From Ruminococcaceae bacterium AM07-15 (GTDB taxonomy: Bacteria; Bacillota; Clostridia; Oscillospirales; Butyricicoccaceae), in contig QUDE01000007.1 in NCBI GenBank assembly GCA_003477405.1, positions 1 to 64,000 on the forward strand: DNA of 64,000 nucleotides, written 5' to 3'. Below the pieces are notes generated by a model, which saw only the letters and a list, made by a program, of their open reading frames with translations, searched no databases and was not told the DNA's origin. Positions 50,891-61,143 of the stretch are shown here, piece by piece (the first letter of the stretch is position 1; each line of letters begins with the position of its first letter). Position numbers and translations under genes: made by a program.

Positions 50891-52081
50891 CTATGCCTGT
50901 TTTTTGGCTTCTTCCCGGGCTTTGACCTGCTGAGCAAATTCCTCATCCACCTGGCTGCGGAACTCCTCATCGGACAGAATACGGCTTCCGGCCCGGGCCA
51001 TGGCCAGGGCGGCCTTCATCATCTGCTCATAGGCATAGGGGGTATCGGATGCCTTCTCAAACTCCGGTGTGTGACTGGCCACACCCTTGGGAGCGATCTT
51101 AAAATAGGTGTGCACTGCCGGCATTTTCAGCGTCACATTGCCGATATCCGAAGAGCCATAACGGCCCATCAGCGGCGCCCGTTCCACCTCTTCTCCCAGC
51201 TCTTCCAGGGTCTTCTGGATCTCCCGCTCGATGTGGTCATTAGGATACCGCTCGGCATACCCCGGCTCCAGCACATACTCCGCCCGGGCGCCGGTGAGCT
51301 GCTCCACGCCCTGGATCACCCGGCGCAGATGCTCCATCACCACTTCCCCTTCGGCCTGGGTGCGCACCCGGACGCTGAACTGGGCATGGGCATAATCGGG
51401 GATCACATTGCAGGCCTTGCCCCCATCCAGAATGACACCGTTGATATTGGTATCGGTGGGCAGCAGCGGCCGCAGATTGTCAATGGCGTTAAAGAGCAGA
51501 ATCACTGCATTCAGAGCGTTGATTCCCTTTTCCGGTCCGGCGGAGTGACAGCCTTTTCCGTGGAAAGCGATGTCGAACTTCACCGTGGCCCGGCCGCCCC
51601 GGCCCACCAGGTTCTCGGTGGAGGGGTGCATCATGATGGCATAGCCCACATCGTCAAAGGCCCCATTTTCCAGCATGATGACCTTGCCGCCGCCCCCTTC
51701 TTCCGCGGGGGTGCCCATAACAACCACTTCTCCGTTTACATCCCCGGCCAGACGGCGCAGCAGAATACCGGCCCCTACTGCCGCTCCGGCGATGAGATTG
51801 TGGCCGCAGGCGTGGCCCAAACCGGGCAGACAGTCATATTCCGCCAGAAAGGCCACCCGGGGACCTTGACCGTTGCCCAAGGGGAACCGGGCCTTGAAGG
51901 CGGTTTCAATGCCTCCTGTCCCCTTTTCCACCGAAAACCCCTCTTTTTCCAAAAGGTCGGTACACAGGGCCTGGGCCTTGTGCTCTTCAAACCCCAGTTC
52001 CGGGTTTTGATGGATGGTACGGCTCATCTCCTGAAGCACGCCTTCCAGTTCCTTGGCCGTCTGTGTCCATTTTTCTTCCAT
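50891..52081 (-). CDS. M20 family amidohydrolase
   Basis: A 396-residue M20D peptidase of the aminoacylase-1-like/AbgB-like group. Motifs: MSRTIHQNPELGFEEHKA at the start, HACGHNLI (about 93), GTPAEEGGGGKV (about 124) and the dimerisation domain FHGKGCHSAGPEKGINAL. ATG 52081 is preferred over in-frame starts to 52162 because GAAGGTGCA and the family N-terminus fit. It is divergent from the MBL/peptide operon and may supply a matching hydrolase, perhaps for N-acyl amino acids. Confidence 0.88.
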   Translation of the reverse strand: MEEKWTQTAKELEGVLQEMSRTIHQNPELGFEEHKAQALCTDLLEKEGFSVEKGTGGIETAFKARFPLGNGQGPRVAFLAEYDCLPGLGHACGHNLIAGAAVGAGILLRRLAGDVNGEVVVMGTPAEEGGGGKVIMLENGAFDDVGYAIMMHPSTENLVGRGGRATVKFDIAFHGKGCHSAGPEKGINALNAVILLFNAIDNLRPLLPTDTNINGVILDGGKACNVIPDYAHAQFSVRVRTQAEGEVVMEHLRRVIQGVEQLTGARAEYVLEPGYAERYPNDHIEREIQKTLEELGEEVERAPLMGRYGSSDIGNVTLKMPAVHTYFKIAPKGVASHTPEFEKASDTPYAYEQMMKAALAMARAGSRILSDEEFRSQVDEEFAQQVKAREEAKKQA

Positions 52082-52310
52082 TGCACCTTCATCCTTTCCC
52101 TTTATAGTCTGTGACATTATTCTTCTTGCCTCTATCATGCGCCAAACCGCCGTCTTTTGCAAGGGGTCTTTGCCATTGTTTTGATCTATCGAAAAAAAAA
52201 ATAATATTATTTACATTTATTTGAAAAAACAATTCGAAGTTTATCAATGTATGTGCTATCCTATTACCGATTTTATTCGCTATATTGAACTTTTATTCAA
52301 AGGAGGAACC

Positions 52311-53138
52311 ATGATGAAAGTCACTGTTTTGGTGGACAACGACACCCTGGTGGGAATTAACTTCCAAGGGGAACCGGCCCTCAGCTTTTATGTGGAAGAA
52401 GGGGACAAAAAGATCCTCTTCGACACCGGCTTCAGCGACCTGTTCCTGAAAAATGCCCAGATCCTGGGCATCGATCTCACCGATCTGGACGCCATTGTCT
52501 TTTCCCACGGCCACGACGACCACATGGGCGGCCTGTATCACCTGATGGAATACTACAAAGCCCGCCAGGTGGAAAAGAAGGTGGACCTGATTCTTCATCC
52601 CAACGCCCTGTGCCCCAAGTGCCTGAACGGAAAGAACATGGGCAATGTGCTCAGCCCGGAACTGCTGGAAGGCTATTTCAATATCATTCCGGTCTCCGGC
52701 TCCTATGCCCTCACCCCTCATCTCACCTTCCTGGGGCAGATCCCCCGGGTGCTGGAGTTTGAAAACACCCACTCCAAGGTGGTCACCAAACTGAATGGGG
52801 ATTGGGAAGAGGACAAACTGCTGGACGACACCTCCCTGGTCTTCGACGGCGAAGAAGGCCTGGTGATTCTCTCCGGCTGTGCCCACGCCGGCATCTGCAA
52901 CACGGTGGAGGCCGCCAAGGCCATCACCGGAAAAAGCAAAGTCCAGGATATTGTGGGCGGCTTCCATCTGCTCCATCCCACCGAAGAACGAATGGACAAA
53001 ACGGTGAACTATCTCTCCCAGCTGGGCCTTTCCCACATTACCCCCTGCCACTGCACCGATTTTCCCTCCCGCTGCCGCATCCACCAGGCTGTGCCGGTGC
53101 GCCCCATCGGCAGCGGCAGTGTGTTGGAATACCGCTGA
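52311..53138 (+). CDS. Metallo-beta-lactamase-fold hydrolase (DHPPS-like)
   Basis: A 275-residue MBL-fold protein with the metal motif FSHGHDDHMGGLYH (about 65-75), a later GCAHAGICNTVEA and GGFHL. It resembles the group annotated as dihydropterin-aminobenzene phosphate synthase-like MBL hydrolases; the substrate is unknown. AAAGGAGGAACC precedes ATG 52311. The 149-base AT-rich gap upstream shows no promoter I trust. It points the same way as the peptide operon but has its own 166-base gap before it. Confidence 0.85.
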   Translation: MMKVTVLVDNDTLVGINFQGEPALSFYVEEGDKKILFDTGFSDLFLKNAQILGIDLTDLDAIVFSHGHDDHMGGLYHLMEYYKARQVEKKVDLILHPNALCPKCLNGKNMGNVLSPELLEGYFNIIPVSGSYALTPHLTFLGQIPRVLEFENTHSKVVTKLNGDWEEDKLLDDTSLVFDGEEGLVILSGCAHAGICNTVEAAKAITGKSKVQDIVGGFHLLHPTEERMDKTVNYLSQLGLSHITPCHCTDFPSRCRIHQAVPVRPIGSGSVLEYR

Positions 53139-53224
53139 TTCCTGAGAAGACTGTTTCCTTTTGTCAATTTGTCTAAAAATTCACGATATTTTTCGCCAAT
53201 TTCTACGATTTTGTGTGGTGTTTA

Positions 53225-53253
53225 TTGACAGCATCTATTCATCATGCTAGGAT
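53225..53253 (+). promoter_or_regulatory. Promoter of the peptide-catabolism operon
   Basis: TTGACA (53225-53230) and TAGGAT (53248-53253) with a 17-base spacer, about 50 bases before the alpha/beta hydrolase ATG. The region 53254-53290 is AT-rich with partial repeats (ATCATATAACATTATAA) that could bind a regulator. Confidence 0.7.
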
Positions 53254-53304
53254 TATTAACATCATATAACATTATAAGACGAATTTTGCAAAAGGGGGAT
53301 TGTT

Positions 53305-54120
53305 ATGGACATTTTGACCGCCATCCAGCAGACCCCTGGAATACTCCAGGTCAATGAGGAAGAATGTCCACCGGAATATGGAGAGCACATCCGTCTGTTT
53401 TCCCTTTGCTATCAAAGCGGAGACTGTCGGGTGATGGGGTATCTGGCCCTTCCGGAAACGATGGACGGGGCCTTGCCCGCTATCTTGTTCAATCGGGGCG
53501 GCAACCGGGAATTCGGCGTTTTGCATCCCCGGATGCTGTGCCGTCTGGCCCAGCGGGGTTATGTGGCCCTGGGCAGCCAGTACCGGGGCAACTGCGGCGG
53601 CACCGGCCAGGAGGAATTCGGCGGCGCCGATGTGGATGATGTGATCACTCTCACCGACATCGCCCTGGCTCTGCCCTTTACCCGCCACGAAGGCATCTAT
53701 ATGCTGGGCCATTCCCGTGGCGGCATGATGACCTATCTGTGCTGCGCCCGGGACAAGCGCATCCGGGCCGCCGCCATTGGTGCGGGCCTGGCCGACTGCT
53801 TTACCATGTACCGCACCCGGGAGGACAGCATGAAGCAGGTCTTTCACGAACTGGTGGGCGGCTCCCCCGCGGAAAAGCCGGAGGCCTTCCAGGCCCGCTC
53901 GGCGGTATGCTGGCCGGAAAAGATCATCCCGCCCATCCTCATCTGTCAGGGCACCGACGACTGGCGGGTGGTTCCCCAGCAGGCCTATGACATGGACGCC
54001 GCCTTATCCAAGGCAAACAAAGTCCACAAGCTGATCGTCTATCCCGGCGCCGATCACTCCTTGAAAGGCACCAGCTATATTGACGATGTGATCGCCTGGT
54101 TTCAATCCTATCCACTGTAA
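53305..54120 (+). CDS. Alpha/beta hydrolase, S9-like
   Basis: A 271-residue alpha/beta hydrolase resembling the prolyl oligopeptidase/dienelactone hydrolase group. Nucleophile elbow GHSRGG (about residue 136), aspartate in CQGTDDWRVV (about 217) and histidine in YPGADHSLKG (about 249) form a complete triad. There is no signal peptide, so it acts in the cytosol. GGGGGATTGTT precedes the ATG. First gene of the operon; its stop touches the next gene. Confidence 0.88.
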   Translation: MDILTAIQQTPGILQVNEEECPPEYGEHIRLFSLCYQSGDCRVMGYLALPETMDGALPAILFNRGGNREFGVLHPRMLCRLAQRGYVALGSQYRGNCGGTGQEEFGGADVDDVITLTDIALALPFTRHEGIYMLGHSRGGMMTYLCCARDKRIRAAAIGAGLADCFTMYRTREDSMKQVFHELVGGSPAEKPEAFQARSAVCWPEKIIPPILICQGTDDWRVVPQQAYDMDAALSKANKVHKLIVYPGADHSLKGTSYIDDVIAWFQSYPL

Positions 54121-54137
54121 TGAAGGAGGAGATATCC

Positions 54138-55454
54138 TTGGAAAACTGCATCACAAAAGACTTTTTGGATCGCTGCCGCGCCGCCTGGGAGTCCGATGAA
54201 AGCGGCCACCAGGCCGCCAGGGCCATCACCAAAAACGGCCCGCTGCTGGGGGTGATGGATGTGGATGTGCCCCGCCGCCTGCCCTTCACCTTCTCGGTGG
54301 ATGTGTGGGACGAGGGGGTGACCGACCAGGGAGAAAGCCTGCGCTGCTGGGCCTTCGCCTCCCTCAATGTGGTGCGCCAGAGCATTTCGGAAAACCTGAA
54401 TCTTGCCGAAAAGAACTTCGAGCTTTCCCAGAACTTCACCTATTTCTATGACCAGCTGGAAAAGAGCTCCAAGTTCCTTGAGAATGTGTGCCGGAATTTC
54501 GACAAGCCTCTGCGCAGCCCGGCGATGCTCCAGATGCTCCGCCGGCCCATTATGGACAACGGCCAATGGTTCGTCTTTGCACCTTTGGCGAAAAAGTACG
54601 GCGTTGTGCCCAAGTTCGTCATGCCGGACACCCAGTGCTCCCCGGACACCAAGTATGTCACCCGCATTTTGAGCGACAAGCTGCGCTACGCCGCCCACGC
54701 TTTGCGCCAGGCCCATGAGGAAGGGGCCGGAGCAGCAACCATCCAGTCCATCAAGGAACAGGAGCTGGCCGGGGTTTACGGCATCCTCTGCCGCTTCCTG
54801 GGTCAGCCCCCCGCCGCCTTCGATTTCCCCTACAAAACCAAGGACGGCCAGTTCAAGACGCTGAAAAACATCACTCCCCTGGAGTTTTTCGCCCTGGCTC
54901 AGATGGATGTGGAGGAATACATGACCATCATCCACCATCCGGTGGCCCACTGCCCCTACGGCAAGACCTACACCGGCAACCAGGACGGAACAGACGACAT
55001 GAGCAAAATGCTGAACCTGGATATAGAAACCATCAAAAAGCTGGTGATCGCCCAGCTGCAAGGCGGCCAGCAGGTGGTGATGGGGTGCGATGTGGCCAAG
55101 CAATCCCACAAACCCTCAGGTTATATGCACGCCCGGCTCTATGATTATGAAAAAGCTTTCGGCACTCCCATGATGCTGCGCAAAACCGACCGCATCCTGT
55201 ACAAGGGCACCTCGGGCACTCACATCATGGCTTTCGATGGGGTCAGCCTGGATGAAAACCAAAAACCCCTGCGGTGGAAGGTCCACAACAGCTACGGCGA
55301 CGGTATGGGCATCCACGGCCACTATGTGATGGATGACAGCTGGTTTGACGAATATGTGCTCAGCGTGGTCATCCGCAAAAAGTATGCTCCGGAAGAAATT
55401 GTCCGGGCCTACCAACAGAAACCGGAGATCATGGCTCCCGGCGAGCTCTATTGA
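54138..55454 (+). CDS. PepC-like cysteine aminopeptidase (C1B, bleomycin hydrolase family)
   Basis: A 438-residue papain-fold peptidase of the bleomycin hydrolase/PepC family. The catalytic Cys lies in GESLRCWAFASLN (about 69-81), the His in SGTHIMAFDGV (about 365) and the Asn in KVHNSYGD (about 385). The usual SGRCWMFA reads SLRCWAFA. A TTG at 54138 follows AAGGAGGAGATATCC and is the likely start; an ATG at 54120 in frame would place the ribosome site inside the gene. Cytosolic, so it should trim imported peptides. Confidence 0.88.
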   Translation: MENCITKDFLDRCRAAWESDESGHQAARAITKNGPLLGVMDVDVPRRLPFTFSVDVWDEGVTDQGESLRCWAFASLNVVRQSISENLNLAEKNFELSQNFTYFYDQLEKSSKFLENVCRNFDKPLRSPAMLQMLRRPIMDNGQWFVFAPLAKKYGVVPKFVMPDTQCSPDTKYVTRILSDKLRYAAHALRQAHEEGAGAATIQSIKEQELAGVYGILCRFLGQPPAAFDFPYKTKDGQFKTLKNITPLEFFALAQMDVEEYMTIIHHPVAHCPYGKTYTGNQDGTDDMSKMLNLDIETIKKLVIAQLQGGQQVVMGCDVAKQSHKPSGYMHARLYDYEKAFGTPMMLRKTDRILYKGTSGTHIMAFDGVSLDENQKPLRWKVHNSYGDGMGIHGHYVMDDSWFDEYVLSVVIRKKYAPEEIVRAYQQKPEIMAPGELY

Positions 55455-55480
55455 TCCAGATAACACAAAGGAGAATCATT

Positions 55481-57151
55481 ATGAAACGGAAGCTTTCCCT
55501 TCTGCTGGCTCTGATGATGATGGTCACCCTCTTTGCAGGGTGCAACAAAGCCTTGCAGAACCCAGACGAAAACATGAACAACAACAATGACAACAAGGAA
55601 CAGGGGCAGACCTCTGACGGCAAGGACACCAATCAATATTTGAATGTGTACCTGTCTGCCGAACCCTCCGTTTTGGATGTGGCCCGTTTTGTGGGCGTTG
55701 TGGACCGGAATATGTTCTTCAATGTTCTGGAGCCTCTGACCCGCATTGAAAACGGCGAAGTGGTGGGCGCCGGCGCCGAAAGCTGGGAAATATCCGATGA
55801 CGGCCTGACCTACACCTTCCATCTGCGGGAAAACTACTGGACCGATGGCCAGAAGGTCACCGCTCAGGACTATATCACCGCCCTGCAGCGCCAGTGCGAT
55901 CCTAACAACGCCTTCCCCCATGTGAGCGATTACAAGACCATTGAAAACTTCGTGGCCATCAGCTCCGGCGAGGCCGACATTTCCACCCTGGGCGCCTCCG
56001 CCCCCGATGAAAACACCCTGGTGCTCAAGCTGAACGCCCCCAATGTGGCCCTGCTGTCCAGCACCGACTTCTTCCCCGATCGGGCCGATATCGCCGAAAA
56101 ATACGGCGACACCCTGGGCACCGAGGCCAGCAACATGATGTGCTGCGGCCCCTACACCCTGGAGAGCTGGACCCACAACAGCCAGCTGGTCCTGACCAAA
56201 AACGACAAATACTGGGATGCCGACAGCTTTGACATCCAGAAGGTCACCATGCTCATCATCCCCGATTCCAACGCCCAGATGGCTTCTCTGGAAAACGGCT
56301 CCCTGGATTACCTGGGCGTTTCCACTCCGGAATATGTGGAAAAGTTCCAGGCCCGGGACGACATGGACGAGATGATGATCTCCTCCGCCCGTACCTCCAT
56401 GGTCATCTTCAACTGTGAAGACAGCGTCTTCTCCAACGAAAAGGTCCGTCAGGCCTTCTCTCTGGCCCTGGATCGGGACGCCCTGGCCGAAGTGATTTCC
56501 AACGGCACCGCCACCCCCGCTTACAGCCTGGTTCCCCCCGATTGCCAGGTGGGCAACCTGAACTTCCGTGAAAATGTGGAAGAACCCCTCACCGCCCTGG
56601 CAAAAGAAGTGGACGATCCCAAGGCCCTGCTCATCGAAGGTATGCAGGAGCTGGGATTGGGCGACGATCCCTCCAAGCTCACCGTGAAGTTTGCCTGGGG
56701 CGCCACAACCGCCGAGGCCCGCACCTATTCCGAGCTGTATCAGCAGCTGTGGCAGGAAGCTCTGGGCTGCACCGTGGAGCTGGAATTCAACGACAGCGCC
56801 ACCCACCAGAGCAATGTGAACGCCGGCAACTTCCAGATGGCCTCCATGAGCTGGGGCGCCAACTACGAGCCTCAGTTCCAGCTGAGCCGCTGGAGCACCG
56901 AAGTGGGCGGCCAGTCCCGGTGGAAGAATGCCGATTATGTCTCCCTTGTCACCGAAGCCTCCCAGACCGAAGATGAACAGAAACGTCTGGAGCTCTACGG
57001 CCAGGCCGAAGAGCTGCTCATCCGCGAAGCCGCCATTGCGCCTATTTATTTCCAGGCTTCCCGCCGTTTCTACTACACTTATGTGAACGGTCTCAACGGC
57101 AACACCTTTGACACCACCAGCTTCAAGGGAGTCTACACTTCGGGAAGATAA
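55481..57151 (+). CDS. Peptide ABC transporter substrate-binding lipoprotein
   Basis: A 556-residue SBP_bac_5 family protein. The N-terminal signal ends in a lipobox LFAGC (Cys about 20), followed by an Asn/Asp-rich linker. Typical features are YTFHLRENYWTDGQ, GPYTLESWTHNSQLVLTKN and a C-terminal WGANYEPQF segment. It delivers a peptide or similar ligand to the permeases encoded next. ATG 55481 follows AAAGGAGAATCATT. A partial terminator after it may raise its level over the permeases. Confidence 0.94.
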   Translation: MKRKLSLLLALMMMVTLFAGCNKALQNPDENMNNNNDNKEQGQTSDGKDTNQYLNVYLSAEPSVLDVARFVGVVDRNMFFNVLEPLTRIENGEVVGAGAESWEISDDGLTYTFHLRENYWTDGQKVTAQDYITALQRQCDPNNAFPHVSDYKTIENFVAISSGEADISTLGASAPDENTLVLKLNAPNVALLSSTDFFPDRADIAEKYGDTLGTEASNMMCCGPYTLESWTHNSQLVLTKNDKYWDADSFDIQKVTMLIIPDSNAQMASLENGSLDYLGVSTPEYVEKFQARDDMDEMMISSARTSMVIFNCEDSVFSNEKVRQAFSLALDRDALAEVISNGTATPAYSLVPPDCQVGNLNFRENVEEPLTALAKEVDDPKALLIEGMQELGLGDDPSKLTVKFAWGATTAEARTYSELYQQLWQEALGCTVELEFNDSATHQSNVNAGNFQMASMSWGANYEPQFQLSRWSTEVGGQSRWKNADYVSLVTEASQTEDEQKRLELYGQAEELLIREAAIAPIYFQASRRFYYTYVNGLNGNTFDTTSFKGVYTSGR

Positions 57152-57165
57152 CCCTGCACCACGAT

Positions 57166-57196
57166 CCGCCGGGGATTTTCCCCGGCGGGTTTTTCT
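57166..57196 (+). terminator. Attenuating terminator between binding protein and permeases
   Basis: CCGCCGGGGA / TCCCCGGCGG with a 4-base loop followed by GTTTTTCTTT. Since oppB-F continue after it, it likely works partially. Confidence 0.8.
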
Positions 57197-57240
57197 TTCC
57201 CCGCCTCCCCATCCTTTTATGAAAGAGAGAGGAAAACACA

Positions 57241-58170
57241 ATGGCAAAATTCATCCTCAAGCGTATCCTTTATATGCTGGTGGTGCTCTTCTGTGTCATT
57301 ACCCTCACCTTCTTTTTGGTACACAGCATCCCCGGCGATCCCATCACCTCCATGGTGCAGGACCTGCCCCTGGAGACCCGGGATCTGTATTTGCAGAAAT
57401 ACGGCTTTGATCAGCCCCTCATCGTCCAGTATTTGAAATTCATCCAGCAGCTGCTCACCGGCGATCTGGGACAATCCCTCCGGTATCCCGGCCGCCAGGT
57501 GGTGGACATCGTGGCAAACTACGCCCCGGTCTCTGGCATCATCGGCGGCATCGCCCTTGCCATCGGCTTTGCCGTGGGCATTTTGCTGGGCATCATCGCC
57601 GCCCTCAACCGCAACCGCTGGCCTGACCGGCTGGTGATGGTGCTGGCCCTCCTGGGCACCACCATCCCCACCTTCGTCTTTGCGGCGGTGCTCCAGTATG
57701 TGTTCACCGTTACCGTCCCCCTATTCCCCACCACCGGTTGGGGCACCGTGGGACACCTGGTGCTGCCGGTGGCCTGTATGTGCGTGGGGCCTCTGGCCAG
57801 CTACGCCCGGTATATGCGCTCCAGCGTGCTGGACATTACCAACCAGGACTTTATCCTCACGGCAGAAGCCAAGGGCGTCAGCTCCTTCCGCATCGTCTCC
57901 CGACATATTTTCCGCAATTCCTTCCTGCCCTGCATCACCATGATCTGCACCAGCATCGCCGGTATTTTCTCCGGCTCCTTCATCATCGAATCGATCTTCG
58001 CCATCCCCGGCCTGGGCAAGTATTTCATCACTGCCATCAATGACCGGGATTATTCGGTGGTTTTGGGCCTGAATATCATCTTCACCGGCACCTATATCCT
58101 CTCCATCCTGGTGTGCGATATCCTGCTGGCCATCATCGACCCCCGTATCCGCATTGCGGAAGAAAACTAG
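57241..58170 (+). CDS. oppB: Peptide ABC transporter permease (OppB/DppB type)
   Basis: A 309-residue permease with six membrane segments and the N-terminal LKRILYMLVVLFCVITLTFF plus GDPITSMVQ, the DppB signature. The EAA loop reads FILTAEAKGVSSFRIVSRHIFRNSF near residue 205. GAGAGGAAAACACA precedes the ATG. Forms the channel with OppC. Confidence 0.93.
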   Translation: MAKFILKRILYMLVVLFCVITLTFFLVHSIPGDPITSMVQDLPLETRDLYLQKYGFDQPLIVQYLKFIQQLLTGDLGQSLRYPGRQVVDIVANYAPVSGIIGGIALAIGFAVGILLGIIAALNRNRWPDRLVMVLALLGTTIPTFVFAAVLQYVFTVTVPLFPTTGWGTVGHLVLPVACMCVGPLASYARYMRSSVLDITNQDFILTAEAKGVSSFRIVSRHIFRNSFLPCITMICTSIAGIFSGSFIIESIFAIPGLGKYFITAINDRDYSVVLGLNIIFTGTYILSILVCDILLAIIDPRIRIAEEN

Positions 58171-58185
58171 AAAGGAGGCCTCTCT

Positions 58186-59136
58186 ATGAATGAAAATGCT
58201 GTAAATTCCATCCAGGAAGAAGCCCTGGACCCCAAAGATTTTCAGATCCAAGGGGCAGACACGGCCTCCGCCGAGCTTTTTGCCCGCAAGCCGGTAACCT
58301 ATTGGCGGGACGCCTGGCGCCGCTTTTTTGAAAACAAACTGGCGGTGGTGGCCCTGTGCCTGCTGATCGTCATCACCCTGTGTACCATCTTTGTCCCCAT
58401 GTTCAGCAGCCATTCCATTTCGGCCCACGATCTTCTCAACCGGAAACAGTGGCCCTCGGCCCAGCACTGGTTCGGCACCGACGACCTGGGTCGTGACCTG
58501 TTTGTCCGTGTGTGGGCCGGCGGCCGGGTGTCCATCATCATCGGCGTGGTGGGCGCTGCCATTGTGGCCGTGGTGGGCTGCATCTATGGCGGCATCGCCG
58601 CCTACTTCGGCGGCAAGGTGGATATGCTGATGATGCGTATCGTGGAGATCCTCAGCTCTGTGCCCAATCTGCTGGTGGTCATCATGATGTCGGTGGTGCT
58701 GGAAAGCAGCAGCATCCCCACTTTGCTTTTCGCCATGACGGTCACCGGCTGGTGTCCCATTGCCCGGCTGGTGCGCTCCCAGATGCTCCAGATCAGCCGC
58801 TCGGAATATGTGATGGCCGCCCGGCTGATGGGCGTTTCTCCTTTGAAGATCGTTGTGCGCCACATGATCCCCAACACCTTCAGCGTCATCATCGTGGCGG
58901 TGACCTTCCGTATCCCCGGCTTTATCTTCGGCGAAGCCTTCCTCAGCTATGTGGGCCTGGGTGTCCAGCCCCCCAACACCAGCTGGGGCGCCCTGTCTTC
59001 CGCCGCTCAGAGCTCTTTGCTCTATTATCCCTATATGATGTTCTTCCCCGCCCTGCTCATCGCCCTGACCATGCTCTCCTTCACTCTGATGGGAGACGGC
59101 CTGCGGGATGCGCTGGATCCCAAGCTCCGGAGGTGA
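58186..59136 (+). CDS. oppC: Peptide ABC transporter permease (OppC/DppC type)
   Basis: A 316-residue permease with an N-terminal cytoplasmic stretch, six membrane segments, FGTDDLGRDLFVRVWAG after the first segment and the EAA motif YVMAARLMGVSPLKIVVRHMIPN, as usual for OppC. GAAAGGAGGCCTCTCT precedes the ATG. It ends five bases before oppD. Confidence 0.93.
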   Translation: MNENAVNSIQEEALDPKDFQIQGADTASAELFARKPVTYWRDAWRRFFENKLAVVALCLLIVITLCTIFVPMFSSHSISAHDLLNRKQWPSAQHWFGTDDLGRDLFVRVWAGGRVSIIIGVVGAAIVAVVGCIYGGIAAYFGGKVDMLMMRIVEILSSVPNLLVVIMMSVVLESSSIPTLLFAMTVTGWCPIARLVRSQMLQISRSEYVMAARLMGVSPLKIVVRHMIPNTFSVIIVAVTFRIPGFIFGEAFLSYVGLGVQPPNTSWGALSSAAQSSLLYYPYMMFFPALLIALTMLSFTLMGDGLRDALDPKLRR

Positions 59137-59140
59137 TACC

Positions 59141-60166
59141 ATGGATTCCCTTCTCACAGTCAAAAACCTGAATGTGTCCTTCAACACCTACGCCGGTGAA
59201 GTCAAAGCGGTGCGGGGCGTCTCCTTTGACCTGGGGGTCAAAGAAGCCCTGGCCATGGTGGGCGAATCGGGCTGCGGCAAAACCGTGACCTCCAAAGCGG
59301 TGATGCGCCTTCTGTCCCGCAGCGGCGGCATCATCAAAGAAGGCTCCCAGATCCAATTTATGGGTCAGGATATCCTGGGGCTGTCCACCCGGGAACTGAA
59401 CCGGATCCGCGGCAGCAAAATGAGCATGATCTTCCAGGACTCCATGACCTCGCTGAACCCCACCATGACCATTGGCAACCAGATCATGGAGAACATCTTC
59501 ACCCACGAAAAGACCACCCGGCAGAAAGCCCGGGAGCGGGCCATCGAACTACTCAAGCTGGTGGAGATCCCTAACCCGGAGACCCGGCTGAAAAACTATC
59601 CCCACCAGTTGTCCGGCGGCATGCGCCAGCGGGTGATGATCGCCATTGCCCTGGCCCTCAACCCCTCCCTGCTCATCGCCGACGAACCCACCACCGCCCT
59701 GGATGTGACCATCCAGGCCCAGCTGATGGATCTGCTCCGGTCTCTGAAAGAGCGGTTTTCCATGTCGGTGATCCTGGTGACCCACGATCTGGGCGTGGTG
59801 GCCGATTTTGCCGACAAGGTACAGGTGATGTACGCCGGCACCATTGTGGAGCGGGGCACGGTGGATGAGATCTTCGATTCTCCCCGCCATCCCTATACCT
59901 GGGCGCTGCTCTCCTCCATCCCCGGCCGGGCCCAGGAGAGCAAGAGCAAGCTCTATTCCCTCCAGGGCACGCCTCCGGACCTGCTGCTTCCCTTGCAGCA
60001 ATGTCCTTTTGCCCCCCGGTGCCAATACTGCATGCCCATCTGCAAAAAAGCCATCCCCAAGGAGAATTTCCTCACCGATACCCACGGGGTGGCCTGCTGG
60101 CTCCAGCATCCCATGGCGCCCAAAGTCACTCCCCCCGCCGGGATAGGAGGATACGACCATGAGTAA
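59141..60166 (+). CDS. oppD: Peptide ABC transporter ATPase (OppD type)
   Basis: A 341-residue ATPase with Walker [11 protein letters not shown], signature [15 protein letters not shown], Walker [13 protein letters not shown] and a C-terminal oligopeptide/dipeptide domain with the Cys motif [14 protein letters not shown], typical of an Fe-S site. ATG 59141 follows CCGGAGGTGATACC; the frame extends to 59108 inside oppC. Its last 8 bases overlap oppF. Confidence 0.94.
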   Translation: MDSLLTVKNLNVSFNTYAGEVKAVRGVSFDLGVKEALAMVGESGCGKTVTSKAVMRLLSRSGGIIKEGSQIQFMGQDILGLSTRELNRIRGSKMSMIFQDSMTSLNPTMTIGNQIMENIFTHEKTTRQKARERAIELLKLVEIPNPETRLKNYPHQLSGGMRQRVMIAIALALNPSLLIADEPTTALDVTIQAQLMDLLRSLKERFSMSVILVTHDLGVVADFADKVQVMYAGTIVERGTVDEIFDSPRHPYTWALLSSIPGRAQESKSKLYSLQGTPPDLLLPLQQCPFAPRCQYCMPICKKAIPKENFLTDTHGVACWLQHPMAPKVTPPAGIGGYDHE

Positions 60167-61118
60167 ACAGCCTCTGTTTGAAATCAAAAACCTGAAACGC
60201 TACTTCCCCGCCAAGGGCGGCAAAACCGTCAAGGCCGTGGACGATGTGACCTTTGACATCTTCCCCGGCGAAACCTTCAGCCTGGTGGGAGAATCGGGCT
60301 GCGGCAAAACCACCTGCGGCCGCACCATTCTGGGTGTCTATCCCAAAACCTCCGGCTCCATCCTCTATGAAGGGCAGGAGACGGCGGAAATGTCCAAAGC
60401 CCAGCTGCGCCAGTTCCGCCGCCGGAACCAGATGATCTTCCAGGACCCCTATTCCTGTCTGGACCCCCGCATGACCATCGGAACCATCATCCAGGAAGGG
60501 ATGAATGTGCATTTCAAGCGCACCCCGGCGGAGCGGAATGAAAAGGTCACCGAACTGCTGTTCAAGGTGGGCCTCACCGCCGATTTTGCCTCCCGCTTCC
60601 CCCATGAGCTGTCCGGCGGACAGCGCCAGCGCATCGGCATCGCCCGGGCCCTGGCTATGGAGCCGGATTTCATTGTCTGCGATGAGCCCATCGCCGCTCT
60701 GGATGTGTCCATCCAGGCCCAGGTCATCAACCTGATGATCGATCTGCAGCAGGAAATGGGACTGACCTATCTGTTCATCTCCCACGACCTTTCCATGGTG
60801 CGGCACATCTCCGACCGGATCGGCGTCATGTATCTGGGCTCTCTGGTGGAACTTTCCCCCACGGCGCCTTTGTACGAAAAACCTCTCCATCCCTATACCC
60901 AGGCCCTCTTCTCCGCCATCCCCGATGTGCATCGGGGCAAAAAGGAACAGCGCATCCGCCTGAAAGGGGAGATCCCCAGCCCCATCAATCCCCCCTCCGG
61001 CTGCAAGTTCTCCTCCCGCTGCCCCTATGCCCAGGACCGGTGCCATGAGGAAGCCCCGGCCCTGCAGGAACTGGAGAAAGACCACTTTGTCGCCTGCCAT
61101 CTGGCGGCGCAGCTGTAA
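60159..61118 (+). CDS. oppF: Peptide ABC transporter ATPase (OppF type)
   Basis: A 319-residue ATPase with Walker [13 protein letters not shown], signature [15 protein letters not shown], Walker [13 protein letters not shown] and the C-terminal motif [14 protein letters not shown]. Pairs with OppD to energise import. Confidence 0.94.
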   Translation: MSKQPLFEIKNLKRYFPAKGGKTVKAVDDVTFDIFPGETFSLVGESGCGKTTCGRTILGVYPKTSGSILYEGQETAEMSKAQLRQFRRRNQMIFQDPYSCLDPRMTIGTIIQEGMNVHFKRTPAERNEKVTELLFKVGLTADFASRFPHELSGGQRQRIGIARALAMEPDFIVCDEPIAALDVSIQAQVINLMIDLQQEMGLTYLFISHDLSMVRHISDRIGVMYLGSLVELSPTAPLYEKPLHPYTQALFSAIPDVHRGKKEQRIRLKGEIPSPINPPSGCKFSSRCPYAQDRCHEEAPALQELEKDHFVACHLAAQL

Positions 61119-61143
61119 TTTTACTGGAAAGGAAAAATTTGTT

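Noticed and set aside
55448-57247. A 599-codon minus-strand frame opposite the peptide-binding lipoprotein
   Set aside because: The plus-strand gene has signal peptide, lipobox and SBP motifs; the minus frame is Gly/His/Val low complexity.
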